Source of the DNA: Sphingobacterium corticibacter
GTDB taxonomy: Bacteria > Bacteroidota > Bacteroidia > Sphingobacteriales > Sphingobacteriaceae
Assembly: GCF_003076635.1 (NCBI RefSeq)
Contig: NZ_QDKG01000005.1
Span: 124,001-188,000, forward strand
Reading direction: 5' to 3'
DNA length: 64,000 nt
The translations under genes and the position numbers were made by a program. The notes under the pieces were generated by a model. That model was not told the DNA's origin, searched no databases, and worked only from the letters and a program-made list of their open reading frames with translations. Shown here in pieces: positions 35,594 to 44,370 of this stretch (position 1 is the first letter of the stretch; the number at the start of each line of letters is the position of its first letter).

Positions 35594-35632
35594 TTATATG
35601 CAATCCGTATTTTCTTATATGCAATCCGTATT
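35594..35632. promoter_or_regulatory. Operator pair 3, hmuT side
   Basis: The same 18-base element lies at 35594-35611 and 35615-35632, again 21 bp apart. It ends 20 bp before a GATATTTG box that faces hmuT. Confidence 0.78.
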
Positions 35633-35652
35633 CTTTGCTGGTTCAGGCGTTT

Positions 35653-35660
35653 GATATTTG
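35653..35660 (+). promoter_or_regulatory. -7-like box (GATATTTG) of hmuTUV
   Basis: GATATTTG is one base off TAnnTTTG. It lies 20 bp after operator pair 3 and 34 bp before the hmuT start codon, giving a leader of normal length. Confidence 0.4.
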
Positions 35661-35694
35661 CTTTTGCCTATCGGAAGTGTTTTTTTTGTAGCCT

Positions 35695-36537
35695 ATGAGA
35701 CGGATCATTCTATTTTGTACGGCCTTGCTGCTAAGCATGCCATCGGCGTGGAGTCAGGCGAAGCGTATCGTGACGCTAAGCGCTGCCCTGAGCGAAACGG
35801 TACATGCCTTGGGTATGGGTTCGCGAATCGTAGCAGTAGATGTTACGAGTGAATATCCTTTGGAAATCAAACAAAAACCGCGCGTAAGCAAGGACAGAAC
35901 AGTATCGCTAGAAGGTTTACTATCATTCAAACCCGATTTGGTGCTCACTCCACCTGCTGAATTGACCCCAGAAACACAACGAAAACTCAAGCAATTGGGC
36001 GTACGCGTGGTGACCGTCACGCAGGAATATTCTGTGAAAGGTGCACAGCGCTTTATTCAAGATGTAGGTGCTGCCATCGGTGCCAAGGAAGAAGGCGCAC
36101 GATTAGCTACAAAAGTAGGTAAGGAAAGCAACCAAGCTTTGCAGGAAATCGCAAATCGCGCACAGAAACCGAAAGTACTGTTTATATATGCTCAAGGCGT
36201 GGGTCTAATGAGTGTGGCCGGCAAAGGAAGCCAGCTCGACGCCATCATTAGCCTAGCTGGTGGACGCAATGCGGTACAGGAATTCTCTGATTTTAAACCT
36301 TATAGTACCGAGGCATTGATTAAGGCCAATCCAGATGCACTTTTGTTATTTGATTTTGGCATCAGCAGTTTAGGCGGCCGCAATGCGGTATTACGCATGC
36401 CCGGTATTGGCCTAACTAAAGCTGGAAAACAGAAAAATATCATCGCCATGGATGGGCCACTTTTAGTGAATTTTAGCACACGACTACCCCTCGCTATACG
36501 CGAATTGAATAAAAAACTATATGCGCTACCGCAGTAA
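35695..36537 (+). CDS. hmuT: Heme ABC transporter, periplasmic binding protein
   Basis: The 280-residue protein binds heme in the periplasm and hands it to HmuUV. A signal peptide covers about residues 1-21. The two-lobed fold shows RIVTLSAALSETVHALGMGSRIVAVDVTSEYP (read in parts), FKPDLVLTPPAELTP, a linking helix, AQGVGLMSVAGKGSQLDAII, and AVQEFSDFKPYSTEAL, all typical of HmuT rather than of vitamin B12 binders. It begins a three-gene unit with hmuU 5 bp downstream and has an operator pair in its promoter. Confidence 0.88.
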   Translation: MRRIILFCTALLLSMPSAWSQAKRIVTLSAALSETVHALGMGSRIVAVDVTSEYPLEIKQKPRVSKDRTVSLEGLLSFKPDLVLTPPAELTPETQRKLKQLGVRVVTVTQEYSVKGAQRFIQDVGAAIGAKEEGARLATKVGKESNQALQEIANRAQKPKVLFIYAQGVGLMSVAGKGSQLDAIISLAGGRNAVQEFSDFKPYSTEALIKANPDALLLFDFGISSLGGRNAVLRMPGIGLTKAGKQKNIIAMDGPLLVNFSTRLPLAIRELNKKLYALPQ

Positions 36538-36542
36538 ATAGC

Positions 36543-37583
36543 ATGAAAAGACCCGTTATCTACCTTCTTCTCCTCGTCGCACTTTTTATCGGTATTGCGC
36601 TATCACTCAGCTTAGGACCAGTACAAATTCCTTTTCGGGATCTGGGTAGCATTTTATGGAGTCAACTTGGTTTTTCTAGTGGCAAGGAGGTCGAAGAGTT
36701 ATACGTGGGCATTATAAATTTAGTACGCTGGCCGCGCACGATTTTAGGAATCTTAGTGGGCGCCGCACTCGGCGTTTCTGGTGCTGCTATTCAAGGCGTA
36801 TTTCGTAATCCATTGGCAGAGCCGGGCTTAATTGGTATTTCTGCAGGAGCTTCCCTAGTTGCGGCAGCGATCATTGCTTTTGAGGCCGTCTTATTTGTGA
36901 GCTTAGGTCAGCTTTTCGGTCATTATCTTTTAGCCATTGGTGCATTTACTGGTGCAGCAGCAGCTACGTGGTTGGTCTACCACATCTCGTTGCACGACGG
37001 CAAACCACATATCGGCACCATGTTATTGGCGGGTATTGCGATTAATGCATTAGCTGGTTCGCTCACTGGATTGATTAGTTATTTATCCGACGAACAACAA
37101 TTGCGTACTATCACCTTTTGGATGTTGGGCAGCTTAGGTGGTGCGCACTGGGAAGCCGTGTTTACCCTCCTGCCCTTCGTCACCATTGCCTTAATCGGTC
37201 TTTCTTTTTTGGGTCGCTCGTTAAATACTTTTTCCTTAGGCGAGCAGGAAGCGCGTCAGCTTGGTCAGCGACCTGATCGAGTCAAATTACTGGTCATCAT
37301 TTTCTCAACGATGGCCGTAGGCGCTTCGGTATCTGTAGCTGGTGTAATAGGTTTCGTTGGTCTGCTGGTGCCACATGCCATACGCATACTTGGCGGCGCG
37401 GATAACCGCTTTGTGCTACCAGCTTCGGCTATTCTAGGTGCGGCGACGCTTACGATATCTGATGTTATTGCACGTACGATCGCTATGCCATCAGAGATTC
37501 CGATCGGCGTAGTGACTTCCCTATTGGGCACGCCGGTATTTCTATATATCTTGATACGAGATAAGAAAAAAATTGTTAGCTAA
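36543..37583 (+). CDS. hmuU: Heme ABC transporter permease (FecCD family)
   Basis: The 346 residues form about ten membrane helices of the FecCD/BtuC type, with RWPRTILGILVGAALGVSGAAIQGVFRNPLAEP, IGISAGASL, HIGTMLLAGIAINALAGS, FWMLGSLGG and GFVGLLVPHAIRILGG in family order (each read in parts). It forms the transmembrane dimer through which heme passes. It sits between hmuT and hmuV with a 36-bp gap to the latter. Confidence 0.9.
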   Translation: MKRPVIYLLLLVALFIGIALSLSLGPVQIPFRDLGSILWSQLGFSSGKEVEELYVGIINLVRWPRTILGILVGAALGVSGAAIQGVFRNPLAEPGLIGISAGASLVAAAIIAFEAVLFVSLGQLFGHYLLAIGAFTGAAAATWLVYHISLHDGKPHIGTMLLAGIAINALAGSLTGLISYLSDEQQLRTITFWMLGSLGGAHWEAVFTLLPFVTIALIGLSFLGRSLNTFSLGEQEARQLGQRPDRVKLLVIIFSTMAVGASVSVAGVIGFVGLLVPHAIRILGGADNRFVLPASAILGAATLTISDVIARTIAMPSEIPIGVVTSLLGTPVFLYILIRDKKKIVS

Positions 37584-37619
37584 TCTTTACGCATCCATCA
37601 AAAATCGAACAATACATAT

Positions 37620-38495
37620 ATGCTATTCGCTGAAAACTTAAATTATTCCATCAAGAAGAACACCTTGCTTCGCGGTATTAACTTTAGTATCAGACCGGGT
37701 GAGTTTCTAGCAGTTTTGGGCGCGAATGGTGCCGGAAAATCGACGCTGATCAAGTTGTTGAGTGGCGAATATGTGCCTTCTGAAGGTTGTATAAAGCTGC
37801 ATGGCAAGTCTTTGTCTGATTATAGCGATCTACAATTGGCGGGAATGCGTGCAACGATGATGCAACAGCAGCATATTAGTGCGGATTTTACGGTAGAAGA
37901 AGTGGTGTTGATGGGTCGTTATCCGCATTATAGCAACCGCCCAGGCGAAGAAGATTTGGAAATCGTGGCGCAAACCATGGAAATTACAGGCGTGAGCCAT
38001 ATGGCAGATCGTTCGGTGCTCAGCTTATCTGGTGGAGAGCGTCAGCGTGTGCAGCTGGCGCGTATCTTAGCACAAATTTGGCATCAGCCTAACGCACTTT
38101 TATTGTTGGATGAGCCCGTTTCGGCGATGGATATTCGTTTTCAACACCAAACCTTATCTATTGCTCGGGCACTGGCCGACAAAGGATGGATGGTGATGGC
38201 CATCTTGCACGACATCAACCTAGCATCGCAATATGCCGATCGTTTGTTGATGATGAAAAATGGACGAAAATTAATGGATGGAACAGCCTCGGAGGTATTG
38301 ACTTCGCGAAATATTTATACCGTATTTGCAATTGATGCGGAGGTAGCGATTAATCCTCGGACTTTACATACGTATATCGTACCCAAGGCGATCAAGGTAG
38401 ATCTAAATCGGAGAATTGCTCATAGTGCTGATTCAGTAGCGGCGTCTCCTACTGATGAACGCTTACAACCTATTGTGATCCGGACTAACTCCTAA
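37620..38495 (+). CDS. hmuV: Heme ABC transporter ATPase
   Basis: The 291 residues hold Walker A GANGAGKST (34-42), a Q-loop in MMQQQHISADFTVEEVV, the signature LSGGERQRVQLAR, Walker B LLLLDEPVSAMD and the switch ILHDINLASQYADR. The last 40 residues extend beyond the usual ATPase end and have no known motif. It powers HmuU. A convergent AraC-type regulator gene follows 36 bp downstream. Confidence 0.9.
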   Translation: MLFAENLNYSIKKNTLLRGINFSIRPGEFLAVLGANGAGKSTLIKLLSGEYVPSEGCIKLHGKSLSDYSDLQLAGMRATMMQQQHISADFTVEEVVLMGRYPHYSNRPGEEDLEIVAQTMEITGVSHMADRSVLSLSGGERQRVQLARILAQIWHQPNALLLLDEPVSAMDIRFQHQTLSIARALADKGWMVMAILHDINLASQYADRLLMMKNGRKLMDGTASEVLTSRNIYTVFAIDAEVAINPRTLHTYIVPKAIKVDLNRRIAHSADSVAASPTDERLQPIVIRTNS

Positions 38496-38531
38496 AGACT
38501 GCGTGTATCTTCTGCTGACCGAGGCCAGCAA

Positions 38532-39509
38532 CTATCCTCTCAGTTCGCTAGGCGGTAGGCCAAAGTACTTCTTGAAAGCGATACTAAAGTTGTTTTGATG
38601 CGAGAAACCGACTCCAGATGATACCTCACTAATGCTCTGCCCTTCTACCAATAACAAACGCTTGGCTTCTTCCATACGCAATCGGGTGACGTAATCGTAC
38701 ACAGTAATCCCAAAATATTCTTTAAAGCCACGACGTAGTTTAAATTCATTGAGACCCACTTCACGAGAAAGCTCTTTTTGCGTGGGTGGCGTCACATAAC
38801 GCGAACGCAATACTTCTCGGGCATTTTCTAATTTTAGAATATCATCTCCTCGAATCAGCTCGGTCTCCTGCCCATTGCCGCTCAACTGCTCGAGCTGATA
38901 CATCAACAATTCCAGTATGCGCGCTTCGGTATGGATACGTTTCAACTCACCTTCTTGCCGGCAGTTGACCATATCATCAATCACGCGACGCATTTCTAGG
39001 GTCACGAAAAAATCTTCGGATGAAAATGAGGTATACTGCCCTTGTTCAATCTCCCGCACGAAATCTTCGTGTAATAGCGAATGCCGGTCAATCAGGTTGA
39101 AGTAATAATCCTTACTCAGCACAATCAGGAAATACATGTAATCAATATCCTGCTTGATCTCATGCTCGTTAGCCGTAGTCGGGATATACCGGATATTGTG
39201 GCGACTACGTCCATACAAAGCATTGGGCTTTCCTTTGAGCTTATCCGAAGCATGCTTGTAGAAGATAAACTGACTCGTCACCGTCTCTCCCACCACCTCG
39301 GTGTAGATATGTGTCGGGATATCAAAACGGATTTCGGATTGCATCATAAACAATCCTCCGGTTGCCAATTGCCTGTTCAACAAGTGAATCGGTTTTTCAG
39401 CAATGGCAATCTCCTTCTCTTCCAACTTGTAGTTAGGAACGTAGTTATCAGGAATATCTTCTTTGAAAAGCCAAGTATCCAGACCTTCAATTCGTGATTT
39501 GACAAGCAT
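38532..39509 (-). CDS. AraC/PchR-type transcriptional regulator
   Basis: The 325 residues end in a two-helix-turn-helix AraC domain: TQKELSREVGLNEFKLRRGFKEYFG and ISEVSSGVGFSHQNNFSIAFKKYFGLPPSELRG (read in parts). The N-terminal 200 residues resemble PchR-like regulators that sense siderophores. Its place next to hmuTUV and the six direct repeats with AraC-like 21-bp period make it the leading candidate for the heme regulon regulator. A perfect -7 box lies ahead of it. Confidence 0.85.
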   Translation of the reverse strand: MLVKSRIEGLDTWLFKEDIPDNYVPNYKLEEKEIAIAEKPIHLLNRQLATGGLFMMQSEIRFDIPTHIYTEVVGETVTSQFIFYKHASDKLKGKPNALYGRSRHNIRYIPTTANEHEIKQDIDYMYFLIVLSKDYYFNLIDRHSLLHEDFVREIEQGQYTSFSSEDFFVTLEMRRVIDDMVNCRQEGELKRIHTEARILELLMYQLEQLSGNGQETELIRGDDILKLENAREVLRSRYVTPPTQKELSREVGLNEFKLRRGFKEYFGITVYDYVTRLRMEEAKRLLLVEGQSISEVSSGVGFSHQNNFSIAFKKYFGLPPSELRG

Positions 39510-39520
39510 GTCTAGGGTAG

Positions 39521-39563
39521 ATTATTTATAACAAATGTACAAATAAAACTCTATTATTTATAA
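39521..39563. promoter_or_regulatory. araC promoter with flanking direct repeats
   Basis: A perfect minus-strand -7 box (TACATTTG) lies at 39532-39539, 22 bp before the ATG. It is flanked by two copies of ATTATTTATAA (39521-39531 and 39553-39563), starts 32 bp apart. They may be autoregulatory sites, or chance in an AT-rich stretch. Confidence 0.45.
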
Positions 39564-39614
39564 TCATTCTAAACAAATAATCACACCCTAGAATGGCTTT
39601 TATGCTTTCATCAT

Positions 39615-40826
39615 TTACACTTCTTTCAGCAATCGCATTCCAAAACCTGGCAATGCTGGCGGAATCAATTTGCCCTCTTTTAGCTGGTAACCGGAAAGAT
39701 CCACATCTTCAGACGTACTCGAAACACCTTCGATGGTGACGACATTTCCCAGACCACCAGCCAAATGAGCGGTGTAGTAGGATTTTAACAATGATCCCCA
39801 TGCATGTGGTGAAGCCAATGTATTGGTTTTCTTTAATTCTGGAATCAGTTTGCGCCAGTTGGTAAATCCCAACTCTTCAATATCGGTCAGGTGCACATCG
39901 ATTAGCTTCTTATCAATTAAGGTATTAAGAAACTGTTGATCGGCATCAGCTTCTCCATCTGCGAGTAAAGGATTAAGCTTTTGGCCTTTGAGGTAAGCGC
40001 GTAGCTTCTCATACTCTGGCACCGTTTCGTGGAAAGGTTCTTCAATCCAAAATAACTTGACGCCGGCAATTCCTTCGAGGTACTGTATAAACTCATCGAC
40101 CGAAAACCCATTGTTACCATCCACCAAGATTCCACAATCTGGAAATGCGCTAGCCACTGCTTTGGTGACTTCTATATCTCGCGCCAGCCCTTGTTCAAAC
40201 GGCATCCAACGGTGACCACGACCAATCTTCAACTTAAACTGTCGATAGCCAAGGTCGTAATCATACCTACATTCTTCCAAAATCTTCTCAACGCCACCGG
40301 GTTGGTGCGCTGGTTCTAGGTCATCGAAGTAAATCATGCCACTATAACAATCCGTAATAATCGGATTTTCCTGTCCCAATAGTGCATAAACGGGTTTGTT
40401 GAGAATGACTCCAGCAAGATCATGCAACGCAAAATCGAAGGCAATATGACTTGGGTCCGTAATGCCCAACTCAGGTATAAATAAATCAGACACCTTCTTA
40501 CCTACCAACTGTGCGCTGAGCTTTTCGGCATCGCGCCGACTTCCGCGCAGCGAACCCCAGCCCATCGCGCCTTGATTGGTATCGATCATGCAAATCTCTA
40601 CGCGCGGACCATAACCGTGTAAATCCAAGCGGGCATTTTTACCGACCAATCTTGGGTATTGTAACCTCACGTTTGAAAATCGTATCCGTTGAATGGTATG
40701 ATGGGATAAATCATCAGCTGGGCGATCAGCTAGACGTTCCATAAGTGATTGACCATAGGAGTCCTTCCCTAGCGTGGTCGATAAAGCCCCAATACCCAGA
40801 GCCTGCAAGAAATTGCTGCGTTTCAT
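39615..40826 (-). CDS. Enolase-superfamily enzyme (mandelate racemase type), exported
   Basis: The 403-residue protein has a Tat-like leader (MKRSNFLQALGIGALSTTLG), an N-terminal capping domain and a TIM barrel. Barrel motifs are FKLKIGRG (the KxK acid-base pair), GILVDGNNGF and LFWIEEPFHE (metal-binding Asp and Glu), ADGEADADQQ and SPHAWGSLLKSYY with a possible catalytic His. Members abstract a proton next to a carboxylate; substrates range over sugar acids and muconate. The substrate is unknown. No sugar-acid genes lie next to it. Confidence 0.8.
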   Translation of the reverse strand: MKRSNFLQALGIGALSTTLGKDSYGQSLMERLADRPADDLSHHTIQRIRFSNVRLQYPRLVGKNARLDLHGYGPRVEICMIDTNQGAMGWGSLRGSRRDAEKLSAQLVGKKVSDLFIPELGITDPSHIAFDFALHDLAGVILNKPVYALLGQENPIITDCYSGMIYFDDLEPAHQPGGVEKILEECRYDYDLGYRQFKLKIGRGHRWMPFEQGLARDIEVTKAVASAFPDCGILVDGNNGFSVDEFIQYLEGIAGVKLFWIEEPFHETVPEYEKLRAYLKGQKLNPLLADGEADADQQFLNTLIDKKLIDVHLTDIEELGFTNWRKLIPELKKTNTLASPHAWGSLLKSYYTAHLAGGLGNVVTIEGVSSTSEDVDLSGYQLKEGKLIPPALPGFGMRLLKEV

Positions 40827-41138
40827 AATGTAGAATTTATAGTTAGCGGCACATGAGTGCCTTTATTTTATCATCGTCCAGTCCGGTCGTGCTAAAATTC
40901 CGATTAGCTATAACGATTTACCTATTCGCGCTCATAAAAGTAAATATAAGCTACACGCAAGGAAAATATGACCTATTAAGAATGGGCTTTTAGTTTATAA
41001 TGCATTGTAAATATAACATTTATACCCAAAGCGAGGTTATAAACTTAGATAAATCAGGTATTTATCTGTTTGGCCAAAAAATAGGAATAGAAAAAAATTC
41101 CGGTTAAAATCGTAGAACAATTATAGGTTATGCCTAGC
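40827..41138. other. AT-rich intergenic stretch
   Basis: No gene, RNA or clear hairpin is visible. It likely holds the promoter of the enolase-type gene and the end of the pentapeptide-repeat transcript. Confidence 0.5.
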
Positions 41139-41726
41139 TCAATGATTATCATAATTGATATCGAGATTGTACTTAAACAGCAAGCCGCTCAAATTCATCG
41201 CGGAGAACTTGGCCTTTTTCATCTTGTTGCGATCGGGATCTATCGCAAAGTTGACGGCTGTGCTGAAATCCACTTTTTCTAAATTGGTATTGGAAAATCG
41301 GGTCGCGGAAAGATCACAGTTGACGAATGCCGAACTCGTCAGATCAGCTTCGGTAAATTCTACCTCCGTGAGCTTACAATTGGTAAAAGTGGTTTTTCGC
41401 AATTTTGTACCGAAGAAATTGCTGTAGTCCAGATAACAATCGGTGAAAGAGAATGAAAAGGCAAACATATTGCAGCGGGTAAAATCCAAACCCAGCATCT
41501 TGCAACCGATGAATTCCGCATTTCTAAAACCAACTGAATCGATCACCGCCATCGTAAGATCACATTGTTGGAATGTACAGTCTTCAAAAGCATTGCCCAT
41601 CAAATCGCTTTTATGAAAACTACAGCTCAAGAAAGTGCAGTTTACAAATTCTCTATTCCTCAATGTCTTCTCAGAATAGTCGACTCCCGTAAATGTTTTG
41701 TCCTGATGTACTACCGTTTCTTCCAT
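41139..41726 (-). CDS. Pentapeptide-repeat protein, Qnr/McbG-like
   Basis: From ATG 41726 (35 hydrophobic codons upstream are open but unlikely) the protein has 195 residues made of five-residue steps such as CTFLSCSFHKSDLMGNAF, CTFQQCDLT and ADLTSSAFVNCDLSATRF, with Phe or Leu at each centre. The size and the break of repeats in the middle resemble Qnr/McbG proteins that mimic DNA and protect gyrase. Resistance is not shown. It lies divergent from ligD, 172 bp away. Confidence 0.75.
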   Translation of the reverse strand: MEETVVHQDKTFTGVDYSEKTLRNREFVNCTFLSCSFHKSDLMGNAFEDCTFQQCDLTMAVIDSVGFRNAEFIGCKMLGLDFTRCNMFAFSFSFTDCYLDYSNFFGTKLRKTTFTNCKLTEVEFTEADLTSSAFVNCDLSATRFSNTNLEKVDFSTAVNFAIDPDRNKMKKAKFSAMNLSGLLFKYNLDINYDNH

Positions 41727-41898
41727 GCTTTTCCAGTGTAAGCGAAGATGCGAAAATGAGGACGAATACACAATGAATGTGTAGAAAATGAAAAGGCAAA
41801 ATTGTTTACAAATTACAAAATCATCATGCACTCTACGACAGCAAGTAGTGGAATAGAATCAATCGCAAACCAATCAATCGCACAAACGTTTTTTGGAT

Positions 41899-44370
41899 AT
41901 GGCGAAGCTCAATACATACCAGCAGAAACGCGATTTTGATAAAACGAAAGAGCCCAAAGGCGATGAGACAAGGAAGCGATCGGCAAAGAGATTGCGCTTT
42001 GTCGTGCAGCGCCACCATGCCTCACGATTACACTACGACTTTCGGTTGGAAATAGACGGCGTCTTAAAAAGCTGGGCTATTCCCAAAGGACCTTCACTCC
42101 ACCCGAAAGACAAACGACTGGCTGTGATGGTCGAAGACCATCCGTTGAGTTACCGCACCTTTGAAGGCGAAATACCCAAAGGAAGCTATGGTTTTGGAAC
42201 GGTCACTATTTTCGACGAGGGTTACTATACTCCTTTGGAGAAATCGCACGGGGAAAAAGAACTTTTGGCTGAGCTAGAGAGCGGCAGTCTTAAAGTTGTA
42301 CTGCATGGCAAAAAGTTAAAGGGCGAATTTGCTTTGGTACGTATGAAACAGGCGCAGGATGATAAGGCATGGCTTCTGCTGAAACATAAGGACAGATACG
42401 CCGTGGAGCAAGCGTATGATGCAGAAGACGAAGTCAGCGCAGCGGATAAAGCAGCAGGAACACGTTTTCGCAAACAAGCTACTAATTCGAACAAAAAAGC
42501 AGCAGACCCAACCGCCACCAATTCATCCACATTCGAACCAATGCTTGCCGTTTTGGCAACTGCCACTACCGAAGATGACGATTGGATTTTTGAGCAAAAA
42601 TTAGATGGATTTCGTGCCATCGCGCACCTATCTAAAAAAGATATTCAGCTACGCTCCCGCAATGGAAAAAGCTTGAACAAACAGTTTGCTTCATTAGCGA
42701 ATGCGCTAAAAACGGATGAACGCTCGCTCATATTGGATGGCGAAATCGTGGCAGAAGACGCCAAAGGAAATTCGCGCTTTCAGCTATTGCAGCACGGAGA
42801 ACCGCTGCCTGCCAAGTACCGATTGGTGTATTATGTATTCGATCTATTAATGCTAGATGGCAATGATCTACGAGAATACCCATTGGTAGAACGTCGCGAT
42901 CTGCTGGAACGGTGGGTGAAAAAGGCTAAGATTCCTAATGTGCGTTTGGTGGACAGTATGCAAACCGAAAACGAACAGGATGCTCTGGAAGTTGCCAAGG
43001 AGAAAAATTGGGAAGGTATCGTCGCTAAAATGAGCGATAGCACTTATCTATCGGGCAAACGAACCGATGCTTGGCGCAAATTGAAGCTTTTGCAATCGCA
43101 GGAAGCCATCATTGTCGGATTCACCGCAGCTGCTGGCAGTCGCTTGGGATTTGGTGCATTGGTCTTGGCGGTCATGCAGGATAAGCAATATCAATACATT
43201 GGAAATGTAGGAACGGGCTTCACGGATGTGCAGTTGCAAGAGTTGAGCGCACAACTGAACAAGATCAAAACTACGAGAAAACCCTTCGCGACATCGGTCG
43301 CGGTGGCCAACGAAAATAAAGTGACCTGGGTAAAACCTAAACTAATAGCGGAGGTTACATTTAGTGAGTGGACAACGGATAATCATCTTCGACACCCCGT
43401 TTTTAAAGCTTTGCGTCACGATAAGAAGATTCAAGATATCAGCAGGGTGATACCGCTACAAGAAATACGGAATGAGCGCGAGCTGACTTTCGGTAGAAAG
43501 AAACTAACCTTATCGAACCAAAAGAAAATATATTGGCCTGATGACGGGATCACAAAAAGTGATTTATTGAACTATTATGAGCAAGTCGGCGAGCTGATGT
43601 TGCCCTACTTGAAAGATAAGCCTATTTCGATGAATCGCTTTCCCAATGGCATTAAAGAAACAGGTTTTTTTCAAAAAGACGTAGACAAAAATACCGGGCC
43701 AAACTGGTTAAAAACCGTAGCGCTAGAATCTGAATCCACCGGCAACCTGGTAAATTACCTGATATGCAATGACCTGCCGACTTTATTATGGATTGCCAAT
43801 ATGGGATCTATCGAGATCAACCCTTGGTTGGCCACGTATCGCAAGAAAACAAAACCTGTTTTTGCAGTATTGGATCTGGATCCAAATGGCGCAGATTTCA
43901 CAGAAGTCGTCGCCGTAGCCAATACCGCGCACGATATATTGGATCAAGCCGGCGTACCCAACTTTATCAAAACATCGGGATCGACAGGATTGCACATCTA
44001 CATCTACGTGGCCGAGCAATATAGTTTTGATGTCATTCGTGATTTTATGGAAATGCTAGCCGAATTGGTACACGAACAACATCCAGACAGCACCAGCGTG
44101 GAGCGGTCACCCTCCAAAAGAAAAAAGAAAATATATCTGGACTTTATGCAGAATAAACGCGCGCAAACCATCGTAGCGCCCTATTCCGTACGTCCTAAAC
44201 CGGGCGCTACCGTTTCGACACCGTTGGAATGGGATGAGGTGAATGAGGATTTAAGCATTGCACAATTTACGATACAAACCGTAATGAACAGAATAGAATC
44301 GCAACAAGATCCTTGGAAAGATATTTTTGAGCAGAAAGCCAACTTGAAGAAAGCCATTGCCTCCTTTTAA
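41899..44370 (+). CDS. ligD: Multidomain ATP-dependent DNA ligase LigD
   Basis: The 823-residue enzyme heals DNA double-strand breaks with Ku. Order is phosphoesterase (about 30-180; HHASRLHYDFRLE, SWAIPKGPS), ligase (about 215-510; nucleotidyl Lys234 in KLDGFR, then EGIVAKM and the OB-fold end KPKLIAEVTFSEW) and polymerase/primase (about 525-820; KKIYWPDDGITKSDLL, SMNRFPNGI, VLDLDPNG, TSGSTGLHIYI). The annotated frame can open with TTG at 41893, but ATG at 41899 is the better start. It is convergent with ku and overlaps it by 4 bases. Confidence 0.93.
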   Translation: MAKLNTYQQKRDFDKTKEPKGDETRKRSAKRLRFVVQRHHASRLHYDFRLEIDGVLKSWAIPKGPSLHPKDKRLAVMVEDHPLSYRTFEGEIPKGSYGFGTVTIFDEGYYTPLEKSHGEKELLAELESGSLKVVLHGKKLKGEFALVRMKQAQDDKAWLLLKHKDRYAVEQAYDAEDEVSAADKAAGTRFRKQATNSNKKAADPTATNSSTFEPMLAVLATATTEDDDWIFEQKLDGFRAIAHLSKKDIQLRSRNGKSLNKQFASLANALKTDERSLILDGEIVAEDAKGNSRFQLLQHGEPLPAKYRLVYYVFDLLMLDGNDLREYPLVERRDLLERWVKKAKIPNVRLVDSMQTENEQDALEVAKEKNWEGIVAKMSDSTYLSGKRTDAWRKLKLLQSQEAIIVGFTAAAGSRLGFGALVLAVMQDKQYQYIGNVGTGFTDVQLQELSAQLNKIKTTRKPFATSVAVANENKVTWVKPKLIAEVTFSEWTTDNHLRHPVFKALRHDKKIQDISRVIPLQEIRNERELTFGRKKLTLSNQKKIYWPDDGITKSDLLNYYEQVGELMLPYLKDKPISMNRFPNGIKETGFFQKDVDKNTGPNWLKTVALESESTGNLVNYLICNDLPTLLWIANMGSIEINPWLATYRKKTKPVFAVLDLDPNGADFTEVVAVANTAHDILDQAGVPNFIKTSGSTGLHIYIYVAEQYSFDVIRDFMEMLAELVHEQHPDSTSVERSPSKRKKKIYLDFMQNKRAQTIVAPYSVRPKPGATVSTPLEWDEVNEDLSIAQFTIQTVMNRIESQQDPWKDIFEQKANLKKAIASF

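Noticed and set aside
34533..35632. CRISPR-like array
   Set aside because: The 18-base repeats are separated by only 3 bases within a pair, the pairs lie in promoters and no cas gene is present.
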